A stretch of DNA of 64,000 nt, from NCBI RefSeq assembly GCF_031157275.1, contig NZ_JAVIFW010000008.1, positions 62,001 through 126,000 of the forward strand, in the 5' to 3' direction. A program made the translations under genes and the position numbers. Positions 1 through 7,540 of this stretch are shown in pieces; the stretch's first letter is position 1, and the number at the start of each line of letters is the position of its first letter. The stretch comes from Streptomyces sp. LHD-70. GTDB lineage: Bacteria; Actinomycetota; Actinomycetes; Streptomycetales; Streptomycetaceae. Below the pieces are notes generated by a model. It saw nothing but the letters and a program-made list of their open reading frames with translations. It ran no database searches and was not told the origin of the DNA.

Positions 1-75
1 AGGCACCCGAGCGCCCGTTCCGTACGTGAGATCGCCGACCGCACACGCGCAGTCGCCGAATCCAAGGCCGCCTGA
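1..75 (+). CDS. C-terminal end of an unidentified protein (partial)
   Basis: Reading frame 1 is open from the window edge to a TGA at 73-75 and encodes 24 residues beginning RHPSARSVREIADRTRAVAE and ending in alanines. The charged, helical composition and GC-rich third positions look like the tail of a real gene entering from the left. It faces the next gene, which ends at 108, so the 32-bp gap is a convergent junction. The fragment is too short to identify. From its position it could be another member of the neighbouring glycopolymer cluster, but that is only inference. Confidence 0.5.
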   Translation, partial: RHPSARSVREIADRTRAVAESKAA

Positions 76-107
76 GCCAGGACGAAGAGCTCCCCTGACA
101 CCGTCCC

Positions 108-1256
108 TCAGGCGTTCCCCGTAGAAGAAAGCCGCCGCACATCCCGAGCCGTCCCCGTGACCCCCGACAAGAACCCCTCCGCCCGAGGCGAAGCCTTCTC
201 CGTCAGCCACGACGGGTCGATGTCGCAGACCGCCACCTCCACCTCCGTGCCCGCAAGGGCGAGCGGCAGCGTGTGGACAACCGTGGACGGGAAGCTGAGG
301 ATGGTGCGGCCGATGGGGCCTCGGCGGGCGATGAGTTCCAGGGGGAGGTCGGGGCGGACTATCTCCAGGCCCGTGACGGACGCCAACTCGTGGAGTTTCT
401 CGGCGCTTTCGCGGCGGTGGGCGAAGTAGCGGGTGGCGCCGTGGGTGCGGGCGAGGCGCCTGACCGCCTCCAGGTAGCGGTCCGGGTCGACCACGCCCGT
501 CTCGACCAGGGACGTGCCCACCAGGTCCGCGCCCTTCGTCAGGCGGGGCGGGCCGAAGCGGGCGCGGGTCCAGGCGAAGGTGTTCGGGGTGAGGCGTACG
601 CCCTCGGGGATGTCGTTCACCGGCATCGAGGAGAAGACCTCCACCGACGAGCCGGAGCCGGGCGTCAGGCGGCGGCGGGCCGCGGCCGAGAACGGGGCGA
701 AGACCAGGTCGCGGGGACCGGGGCGGCCGCCGCTGCGGTGCCAGCGCACCAGCCGCTCGCCGCGGGCGAGTTGGGCGATGAACTCCATCGTGGCCGTGCC
801 GTCGTCGACGACCACCAGGTCACGGGAGCGGGTGATGGTGAGGAGGAGCTGTACGTAGCGGGAGAACGGGTCTCCGATGACGACGCGGGCGGCCCGGCGC
901 AGTTCGGGAGCCAGGGCGCCGATGGTCTTCAGGGGGGCGCTCGGACCGCCGCGCGCCTCCTCCCAGCGCACCGCGTGCCCCTCGTCGCGGGCCAGTTGGG
1001 CGACGCGGCGCAGCTGGCCGCGGGACATCGGGTCCAGGGGGGAGAGGACGACGATCGTCACCTTCCCCTGGATGCCCGGCCGTTGCGCGTCCGCGTGGGC
1101 CCACTCCAGGGCGTTCAGGAGCTGCACCGGGCTCTCCACGAACGCGAGAGTGCCGCCCGTACGAGGGTGGGCACCGCGGCCGCCCGGGGCGCGGAGGTCA
1201 GGGGTGACCTGCTCCGCGTCCCGGGGCGCGCCGTGGGGCCCGTGTTCGGACATCAC
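108..1256 (-). CDS. Putative sialyltransferase-like (GT52/polysialyltransferase fold) protein
   Basis: This 382-residue cytoplasmic protein starts at GTG 1256, with an ATG directly after it and GGAG upstream. After a disordered 35-residue head it has the segment LAFVESPVQLLNALEWA, which resembles the N-terminus of bacterial sialyltransferase-like families such as GT52. Later come VVVDDGTA and a C-terminal block SFPSTVVHTLPLALAG that looks like the Ser/Thr-rich nucleotide-binding loop of polysialyltransferase folds. It is the last gene of a leftward run with the nonulosonate synthase and the CMP-transferase, so a CMP-nonulosonate-dependent transferase is a sensible guess. Family assignment is by motif memory; substrate and linkage cannot be told. 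Confidence 0.55.
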   Translation of the reverse strand: MMSEHGPHGAPRDAEQVTPDLRAPGGRGAHPRTGGTLAFVESPVQLLNALEWAHADAQRPGIQGKVTIVVLSPLDPMSRGQLRRVAQLARDEGHAVRWEEARGGPSAPLKTIGALAPELRRAARVVIGDPFSRYVQLLLTITRSRDLVVVDDGTATMEFIAQLARGERLVRWHRSGGRPGPRDLVFAPFSAAARRRLTPGSGSSVEVFSSMPVNDIPEGVRLTPNTFAWTRARFGPPRLTKGADLVGTSLVETGVVDPDRYLEAVRRLARTHGATRYFAHRRESAEKLHELASVTGLEIVRPDLPLELIARRGPIGRTILSFPSTVVHTLPLALAGTEVEVAVCDIDPSWLTEKASPRAEGFLSGVTGTARDVRRLSSTGNA

Positions 1257-1287
1257 CGTGAGGTGTCTCCGTGTTCCGTGGTCGGGG

Positions 1288-2226
1288 TCAGACCGCGACC
1301 GGCTCGCGGTCTGCCGACTCAGCCTCGGCCACGACGCCCTCGACGCGGCGCAGCTTCTTCATCGGGCCGAGCTCGGACTCGTAGACCTTCTTGACGCCGT
1401 CACCGAGGGAGGCCTCGATGGTGCGGATGTCGCGGACCAGGCGGGTCAGGCCCTGCGGCTCCACGGACGCGGCCTGGTCGGAGCCCCACATGGCGCGGTC
1501 GAGGGTGATGTGGCGCTCGACGAAGGTGGCGCCGAGCGCGACCGCGGCGAGCGTGGTCTGCAGGCCCGTCTCGTGGCCGGAGTAGCCGATCGGGACGTTC
1601 GGGTACTCGCCCTGGAGGGTGTTGATGACGCGGAGGTTGAGCTCCTCGGCCTTCGCCGGGTACGTCGACGTGGCGTGGCAGAGCAGGATGTTGTCCGAGC
1701 CCAGGACCTCGACCGCGTGCCGGATCTGGCGAGGGGTGGACATGCCCGTGGAGAGGATGATCGTGCGGCCCGTCGCGCGGAGCGAGCGCAGCAGCTCGTC
1801 GTCCGTGAGCGAGGCCGAGGCGACCTTGTGGGCCGGGATGTCGAACTTCTCCAGGAAGGCGACGGCCTCGGTGTCCCACGGGGAGGCGAACCAGTCGATG
1901 CCGCGCTTCTTGCAGTGGTCGGAGATGGCCTGGTACTCGGCCTCGCCGAACTCCACGCGGTGGCGGTAGTCGATGTAGGTCATCCGGCCCCAGGGGGTGT
2001 CGCGCTCGATGTCCCACTGGTCGCGCGGGGTGCAGATCTCCGGGGTGCGCTTCTGGAACTTGACCGCGTCGCAGCCGGCCTCGGCGGCGGCGTCGATCAG
2101 CTTGAAGGCGTTCTCCAGGTCACCGTTGTGGTTGATGCCGATCTCGCCGGTGATGTAGACGGGACGGCCGGGGCCCGCGGTCTTGTTGCCGAGGGTGCGC
2201 AGGCGGGACTGGGATGCAGCAGACAT
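1288..2226 (-). CDS. neuB: N-acetylneuraminate/Kdn synthase-family protein (NeuB)
   Basis: NeuB enzymes condense phosphoenolpyruvate with a hexose (N-acetylmannosamine or mannose) to give sialic acid or Kdn. The 312 residues carry the family marks: GEIGINHNGD near the N-terminus, DAVKFQKR, the FASPWD and LSTGMS strands, GYSGHE, and FVERHITLDR near the end of the barrel. The start ATG at 2226 follows 11 bp after the stop of the CMP-transferase gene; upstream in-frame sequence is Arg-rich and non-coding. The protein ends soon after the barrel, so the usual C-terminal SAF (antifreeze-like) domain is absent. In S. coelicolor, neuB/neuA-type genes have been linked to a Kdn-containing teichulosonic acid, which makes Kdn or a relative the likely product here. 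Confidence 0.85.
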   Translation of the reverse strand: MSAASQSRLRTLGNKTAGPGRPVYITGEIGINHNGDLENAFKLIDAAAEAGCDAVKFQKRTPEICTPRDQWDIERDTPWGRMTYIDYRHRVEFGEAEYQAISDHCKKRGIDWFASPWDTEAVAFLEKFDIPAHKVASASLTDDELLRSLRATGRTIILSTGMSTPRQIRHAVEVLGSDNILLCHATSTYPAKAEELNLRVINTLQGEYPNVPIGYSGHETGLQTTLAAVALGATFVERHITLDRAMWGSDQAASVEPQGLTRLVRDIRTIEASLGDGVKKVYESELGPMKKLRRVEGVVAEAESADREPVAV

Positions 2227-2237
2227 GAGGTGTTTCC

Positions 2238-3557
2238 TTAGCTGTTGAGGGAGTCGAGAGAAGGGCCGAGGATCCAGCTGGCGATCTCTCGGATCGCGCC
2301 TTCGCCACCGGGGACGGTGGTGACGGCGCGTGCGGCGCCGCGCACGACGTCGTGGGCGCTCGCGACCGCCACGGGCCAGCCGACGAGGCCGAAGCACGGG
2401 AGGTCGTTGACGTCGTTGCCGACGTAGAGCACGCGCTCAGGCGCGATGCCCTGCTCCTCGCACCACTGCTTCAGTGCGAGGTCCTTGCGGTCGATGCCGT
2501 GCAGCACGGGGATCTTCAGCTTCCGTGCACGGGCCGCGACCACAGGGTTCTGTTCCGTGGACAGGATCAGCAGCGGGATGCCTGCCTTGCGCAGGGCCGC
2601 GATGCCGAGTCCGTCGCCGCGGTGCACGGCGACGACCTCCCGTCCCTCGGAGTCGATCAGCACCTTGTCGTCGGTCTGGGTGCCGTCGAAGTCGATGACG
2701 ATCGCGTCGACGTCGGACGCGGTCGGGAGCTCCTCGCGGTCGAGAAGCGGGGCGAGCGCGCGGGCGCGCGCCAGGTCGTGCGGGTCGTCGACCTCCAACA
2801 CCCTTGCGGGGTCGGTGCGGACGAGTTCCGTACGGCCGAAGAAGCGGTGCCGGTGCTCGCGGAAGCCGGGGGCGTCCATGGCGTACGCGGCGCCGGTCTC
2901 CAGGAGGTCCTGCGGGCGGTCCTGGCGGCGCGGGCGGAACGACTTGTCGTGGTTGACGCCGTAGCCGTCGCCGCTGCGGTCCGTGGCGACCACGGTGGTG
3001 GTGGCGCCCTCGACCGACTGCGTGCTGCGCCCGCCGATCACCTCCGCCACGGATCCAGCCGCCTCGTCCGCGCTGTCCCGCCACACGAAGCCGTGGAAGG
3101 GGGCGACGGTGAGGGCGGTCTCGGCGCCCTGCTCGGCGACCGCGGCGGCGACGCCGTCCACGTCCTCGCGGGTCAGGAACGGGCTGGTGCACTGGACGAG
3201 GAGGACCACGTCGACGGGCGAGCCGTGCAGCGCCTCGTGCGCGTCCATGGCGTGCAGGACGGCGGCCTCGGAGGTCGCGGTGTCCCCGGCGATGGCGGCG
3301 GGGCGGAGCACGACCTCGGCGCCGGCCTCACGGGCGACGGCGGCGATGGCCTTGTCGTCGGTGGAGACCACCACGTCGGTGACGTGCCGGGCGGCGCGGC
3401 ACTCGCGTACGGCGCGGGCGACGAGCGGCACGCCCGCGACGGGGGCGAGGTTCTTGGCGGGTACGCCCTTGGAGCCGCCGCGTGCGGGGATCACGGCGAG
3501 AACGCGGCGCACGGGCGCGGCGGTTGGGCTCGGTTCTCCCGGTTGCGAGTTGCTCAT
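2238..3557 (-). CDS. neuA: Acylneuraminate cytidylyltransferase fused to HAD phosphatase (NeuA-like)
   Basis: This 439-residue fusion activates a nonulosonic acid with CTP. Residues 18-240 are the cytidylyltransferase, with the signature AVIPARGGSKGVPAKNL and downstream VVLLVQCTSPF. Residues about 283-439 are a KdsC-like HAD domain with DFDGTQTDD (Asp289 and Asp291 as nucleophile and acid), LSTE and GNDVNDLPCF. The HAD part could remove a 9-phosphate from the synthase product or be structural, as in animal CMP-sialate synthetases. All HAD catalytic residues are present, which favours activity. The ATG at 3557 has the strong ribosome site AAGGAGAAC. It lies between the synthase and a glycosyltransferase gene in one leftward transcript. 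Confidence 0.85.
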   Translation of the reverse strand: MSNSQPGEPSPTAAPVRRVLAVIPARGGSKGVPAKNLAPVAGVPLVARAVRECRAARHVTDVVVSTDDKAIAAVAREAGAEVVLRPAAIAGDTATSEAAVLHAMDAHEALHGSPVDVVLLVQCTSPFLTREDVDGVAAAVAEQGAETALTVAPFHGFVWRDSADEAAGSVAEVIGGRSTQSVEGATTTVVATDRSGDGYGVNHDKSFRPRRQDRPQDLLETGAAYAMDAPGFREHRHRFFGRTELVRTDPARVLEVDDPHDLARARALAPLLDREELPTASDVDAIVIDFDGTQTDDKVLIDSEGREVVAVHRGDGLGIAALRKAGIPLLILSTEQNPVVAARARKLKIPVLHGIDRKDLALKQWCEEQGIAPERVLYVGNDVNDLPCFGLVGWPVAVASAHDVVRGAARAVTTVPGGEGAIREIASWILGPSLDSLNS

Positions 3558-3667
3558 GGGCTGTTCTCCTTGGGGGGCGGTGGGTACGCGGAAGGCCTGG
3601 GAGGCGCCGGCCACGGCGGTCGTACGGGGAGTCACGGCGGGGCGGGGACTCCCGGCGGGGCGGGGAG

Positions 3668-5005
3668 TCACAGCTCGCCCATCCGCCGGATCACCGGGGC
3701 CACGCGCTGCACGCCGTGCCGGTAGGCGCCGCGCGCGGCCTGCCGTACGACCTGGCGCACCGGGCCCGGCTCCTTCGCGGCGACCGGCGCACCGGGCAGC
3801 GGGGCGCCGTCGGGCCCGAGGTGGTGCCGGGCGAGCACGCCGGGCTGGTAGCCGGGTGCGGTGACGGGCGTGTAGTACGGGTCGAGGGGCGGCATCCGGT
3901 CCAGGGCGGCGAGCTCGGCGACGCGGGCGCGGGCGGCGTCGTAGGCACCGTCGACCTCGACGCCCTGGCGGGCCAGCCACGTCTCGTCCGGCTCCGGCAC
4001 GTGCCCCTCGTCCAGCTGGTCCCAGGAGGCGAGGCAGCCGGAGCCCACGAAGTGGTGGTTGCCGAGCGCCTCGCGCACCCCGAGGTCGGTGAGGACCGCG
4101 GTGGGGATGCGCCGGTGCAGGGACTCCAGGGCGGCGGTCGAGGAGACCGTGACCAGGAGGTCGGTGCGGTCCAGGACCTCGCCCATGTGCCCGTAGACGA
4201 GGCGGCAGTTGGCGGGCAGTCCGCCGGGGACCTTCTGCGCCAGCTTCTGGTACGGGAGTTCCTCGATGTGCGTGGTGTGCTCGCCGGGCTTGGAGCGCAG
4301 CTTGATCAGCACCTCGCGCTCCGGGTGCCGGCGGGCGTGCGCCACCATCCGGTCGAGGAGGTAGGCGCGGTCCTTGCGGCTCTCCGGCACGGAGGGCTGC
4401 GCCGCGAAGACCACGGTGTACGGGTCGTTCTTCTCGTGCCGGTCCTTCTTCTTGTACGGCTCGCCGCCGAGGAAGGGCAGCGCGCACTCCACGACCGAGC
4501 CGGCGTCGGCGCCCACGCCCTCGTACACGGCGCGGAAGCGCTCCGCGTCCTGGCGGGAGTTGGCGAGGACCAGGTCGGCGCCATGGCGCAGGAGCAGGCC
4601 GTCGGCGAGCTTCTCGTAGACGACGCCGACATAGCCGGTGGCGACCACGGGGCGCTGCTCGCGGTCGCGCCAGCTGTGGGCGAGACCGTGCAGGAGGGCC
4701 TGCACGGCTCCGCCGACCAGGGCGAGCACGATCAGGTCGTACGGCTCCTCGCCGTCCCGCTCCTCCCCCTGCATGAGTCGCAGGAACTCGACGGCGGTGA
4801 CTTCGCGCAGCGTGTCGGCGCGCACCCCCACCTCGGCGAGCTGGCGGGGGGTGGGCGTCGCCCGGCCGCGGAGCAGGTATCCGTCGAGGCGGACGTCCTG
4901 CCGACGGTCCTCGATGAGGCGGCTCGCGGTGAGCGAGCCCCACTTCCATCGGGTGTCGGAATCCGCGAGGACGGCGACCCGCTGCTTCTTCCTCGTACTT
5001 GGCAC
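3668..5005 (-). CDS. DUF6716-type putative glycosyltransferase
   Basis: The product has 445 residues with no signal peptide or membrane segment. It begins VPSTRKKQRVAVLADSDTRWKWG and holds Rossmann-like strands (YDLIVLALVGGAVQALL), a KLRSKPGEHTTH stretch and a VTVSSTAALESL loop typical of two-domain GT-B transferases. I recall this family in actinomycete cell-wall glycopolymer clusters under the label DUF6716. The GTG at 5005 is chosen because the frame upstream is short and begins in a low-GC divergent promoter region. It heads the leftward transcript containing the NeuA- and NeuB-like genes, so it probably transfers a sugar in the same glycopolymer. Its exact reaction is unknown. Confidence 0.7.
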   Translation of the reverse strand: MPSTRKKQRVAVLADSDTRWKWGSLTASRLIEDRRQDVRLDGYLLRGRATPTPRQLAEVGVRADTLREVTAVEFLRLMQGEERDGEEPYDLIVLALVGGAVQALLHGLAHSWRDREQRPVVATGYVGVVYEKLADGLLLRHGADLVLANSRQDAERFRAVYEGVGADAGSVVECALPFLGGEPYKKKDRHEKNDPYTVVFAAQPSVPESRKDRAYLLDRMVAHARRHPEREVLIKLRSKPGEHTTHIEELPYQKLAQKVPGGLPANCRLVYGHMGEVLDRTDLLVTVSSTAALESLHRRIPTAVLTDLGVREALGNHHFVGSGCLASWDQLDEGHVPEPDETWLARQGVEVDGAYDAARARVAELAALDRMPPLDPYYTPVTAPGYQPGVLARHHLGPDGAPLPGAPVAAKEPGPVRQVVRQAARGAYRHGVQRVAPVIRRMGEL

Positions 5006-5192
5006 GTCGATGACGCTAGGAAGGAATTCGGAGGCGCGGCCTAATCCGAATACAACAAACGGTTAACAGCAGACCGCCGAACGGCCAACTGGCCCGCGAG
5101 AAAGGCCGGTTAACCATTCCGCCACGCTTCGTTCACCTACCGGCCCACTTACGGTCGAGACGAATGGCGCTCGGCAACCTAACGTCCCCTGC
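5006..5192. promoter_or_regulatory. Divergent promoter region of the glycopolymer cluster with two GGTTAAC sites
   Basis: The 187 bp between the divergent DUF6716 and GT2 genes is clearly poorer in GC than its surroundings. It contains GGTTAAC at 5061-5067 and the 8-bp palindrome GGTTAACC at 5108-5115, 47 bp apart, followed by another GGTTAA overlapping the GTG start of the GT2 gene. Shared sites between divergent transcripts suggest a common regulator. This is inferred from sequence only; no consensus -35/-10 pair was assigned. Confidence 0.4.
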
Positions 5193-6179
5193 GTGGTTAA
5201 GCTCTCCGTCATCGTGCCGTTCTACAACGTGCAGCAATACGCGCCCGACACCCTGAGATCGCTGCGGGACAACGCGCGTGCCGACTTCGAATTCATTCTC
5301 GTCGACGACTGTTCGCGCGACGAGACGCCGGAGATCCTGCGGCGGGCCGAGCGCGAGCTCTCCGACGTCGCCCGGGTCCGATATGTCCGACACGAGGTGA
5401 ACGGCGGTCTGGCCACGGCGCGGAACACCGGCCTCGACGCGGCCGAGGGCGAGTACCTCACGTTCCTGGACGGCGACGACTGGCTCGCGCCCGGGTACTA
5501 CCCGCAACTCCTCGCGTCCATGGAGGAGTTGGGCTGCGACTTCGTGCGCACCGACCATGTGCAGTGCACCGCGCGGGCGCGCAGCGTCCACCGGGTGCCG
5601 CACGGACGGCGCGGCGTGGTCCTCGACCCGCGCTCGATCATCCTGCCCGCGGACCGGTCCACGTCGGTGGACTACGCGTTCGCCTGGGCCGGGATGTACC
5701 ACCGCCGGCTTGTCGACAAGGGCCTCCTGCACTTCACCGACGGACTGCGCACGGCCGAGGACCGGCCGTGGATCTGGCGCCTGCACCGCGAGGCCGAATC
5801 CATGGCCGTTCTCGGGCATCTGGGCGTCTACTACCGGCGCGGGGTGGCTTCTTCGCTGACCCAGATCGGGGATGTGCGCCAGCTCGATTTCATTCGGGCG
5901 TTCGACCAGGTGGTACGGGAAACCGCCGCTGACCGGGACGCGGCCGAATTGCTGCCGAAAGCGGTGCGGACGTACTGCGCGATCATTTCCCACCACCTGG
6001 GATCCATCGAAAGGTTTGAACCTCCCGTGGCCCGAAAGCTGCGCTCGCTGAGCGCCGCGGCACTGAAGCGCATGCCGCAGGACGTACTCGACGACGCCCT
6101 CGACTCCATGGACGTGAAGCGCGCGACCCGGCTGCGCCGGCTGCGCCGCCGTCCGGTCTCGGCGGAGGTGGCCGCGTGA
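5193..6179 (+). CDS. Family 2 glycosyltransferase
   Basis: This 328-residue GT-A enzyme opens with VKLSVIVPFYNVQQYAPDTL and has EFILVDDCSRDETPEIL, GGLATARNTGLDAA and the metal-binding FLDGDDWL. These are the textbook GT2 motifs for an NDP-sugar transferase. A C-terminal helical region ends in an Arg-rich stretch (RATRLRRLRRRP) that could contact the membrane. The gene starts at GTG 5193, first of a rightward trio. Its TGA is overlapped by the start of the polysialyltransferase-family gene, so the two are translationally coupled. It probably builds the neutral-sugar part of the nonulosonate glycopolymer. Confidence 0.85.
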   Translation: MVKLSVIVPFYNVQQYAPDTLRSLRDNARADFEFILVDDCSRDETPEILRRAERELSDVARVRYVRHEVNGGLATARNTGLDAAEGEYLTFLDGDDWLAPGYYPQLLASMEELGCDFVRTDHVQCTARARSVHRVPHGRRGVVLDPRSIILPADRSTSVDYAFAWAGMYHRRLVDKGLLHFTDGLRTAEDRPWIWRLHREAESMAVLGHLGVYYRRGVASSLTQIGDVRQLDFIRAFDQVVRETAADRDAAELLPKAVRTYCAIISHHLGSIERFEPPVARKLRSLSAAALKRMPQDVLDDALDSMDVKRATRLRRLRRRPVSAEVAA

Positions 6180-7540
6180 TGACCTCGCACACGTCGACGG
6201 GGGGCCGCAGGACCACCCAGATCTTCTTCGCCTCCACGCTGTACGGGACGGCCACCCTGGCCGCCGCCCTGGACGCGGACTGCTTCCCGGCCGCTTCCCG
6301 GCGCCTGCTGCTGATCAGCAACAACGCGGCCAACCCGGAGACCGCCCCGTCCCTCGACACGATGCCCGGCTTCGAGCAGCTGCGCGGCCGCTTCGACGGG
6401 GTGCTCTCCTGGAACGAGGCCATCTCCCCGTTCCACCCCGGGGGCTGGTCGCCGCGCGGCGACGACATCCCGCTGTGGGAGCGGTATCTGCGGATGCTGT
6501 GGGACCTCGGCGACGACGATATCCAGCTGGCCGTCGAGTCGATCCAGGTCAACCCGGCCCTCGCGCTCACCCAGGTCTTCACCGGCGCCCCCGTGGACGT
6601 GTACGCGGACGGCCTGATGAGCTACGGGCCCACCCGCAACAAGCTGGACCCGCTGGTCGGCACCCGCATCGACCGGCTGCTGCACCTGGACCTCGTACCG
6701 GGTCTGAAGCCGCTGCTGCTCACGGAGTTCGGGGTCGAGCCGGAGATCGTGCCGACCGACACCTTCACCAAGGTGCTCGGTGAACTCGACGACAGCCAGG
6801 GCGACTTGGAGCTGCCGTCCGGTCAACCGGCGCTGCTGCTCGGCCAGTACCTCTCGGCGCTCGACATCCTCACCGCCGAGGAGGAGGAGCGGCTGCACGT
6901 CCGCATGCTCAAGGGCGCCCTCGAACTCGGCCACGAGCACGTGGTGTTCAAGCCGCACCCGAGCGCCCCGGTCCGCTGGTCGCGCCATCTGGAGGCGGAG
7001 GCGGAGCGGCTCGGCGCCCGGCTGACCGTCCTGGACGAGCCGGTCCTCGCCGAGGTGCTCTACCAGCGGCTGCGGCCCGCCCTCGTCGTCGGCTGCTTCT
7101 CCACGGCCCTGCTCACCGCGTCCGCGCTGTACGGCCTGCCGGTCGCGCGGATCGGCACGGAGGTGCTCCTGGAGCGGCTCAGCCCGTACCAGAACAGCAA
7201 CCGGGTGCCGGTCACGATCGTCGACGCGACGGTGCCCGAGCTGACCGACCGGGCGGCGGTCGAGGCCCAGCACCAGGAGACCCCGGACCTGGAGGGGCTG
7301 GTCAAGGCCGTCGGCTTCGCGATGCAGCCGCAGATCTACCCGGCGCTGCGCCCGGCCGCCGAGAGCTACCTCTCGGACCGCCTGAACGCGCACACCTGGC
7401 GCTACTTCAAGCGCCGCCGGCTCACCGCGCTCGCCCTGCCGGGTGCGGTCCCCAGCCAGCTGGGCTTCATCCCGCGCAATGCGACGGTGCGGCGCGTGGC
7501 CCGCCGGGCCAGGGTCGTCAAGCGGGCAGCTCTCGGATGA
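6176..7540 (+). CDS. Polysialyltransferase-family (POLYST) glycosyltransferase
   Basis: The 454-residue protein starts QIFFASTLYGTATLAAALDA, the typical opening of the alpha-2,8-polysialyltransferase family. It has the two loops that bind the nucleotide in such enzymes: an HP motif (HVVFKPHPSAP) and an SS/ST motif (VVGCFSTALLTASALYG). A CMP-nonulosonate donor made by the NeuB/NeuA pair next door is the natural substrate. GTG 6176 is preferred because GGAGG lies 7 nt upstream; the ATG at 6179 is an alternative. It overlaps the GT2 stop and is itself overlapped by the acyltransferase start. The basic C-terminus (RRVARRARVVKRA) may be membrane-proximal. Confidence 0.8.
   Translation: MMTSHTSTGGRRTTQIFFASTLYGTATLAAALDADCFPAASRRLLLISNNAANPETAPSLDTMPGFEQLRGRFDGVLSWNEAISPFHPGGWSPRGDDIPLWERYLRMLWDLGDDDIQLAVESIQVNPALALTQVFTGAPVDVYADGLMSYGPTRNKLDPLVGTRIDRLLHLDLVPGLKPLLLTEFGVEPEIVPTDTFTKVLGELDDSQGDLELPSGQPALLLGQYLSALDILTAEEEERLHVRMLKGALELGHEHVVFKPHPSAPVRWSRHLEAEAERLGARLTVLDEPVLAEVLYQRLRPALVVGCFSTALLTASALYGLPVARIGTEVLLERLSPYQNSNRVPVTIVDATVPELTDRAAVEAQHQETPDLEGLVKAVGFAMQPQIYPALRPAAESYLSDRLNAHTWRYFKRRRLTALALPGAVPSQLGFIPRNATVRRVARRARVVKRAALG

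Noticed and set aside
2238..4949. A single 903-codon frame covering the NeuA-like gene and part of the upstream glycosyltransferase
   Set aside because: Only the part from ATG 3557 has domain sequence and a strong ribosome site. The upstream portion is a shadow of the DUF6716 gene.
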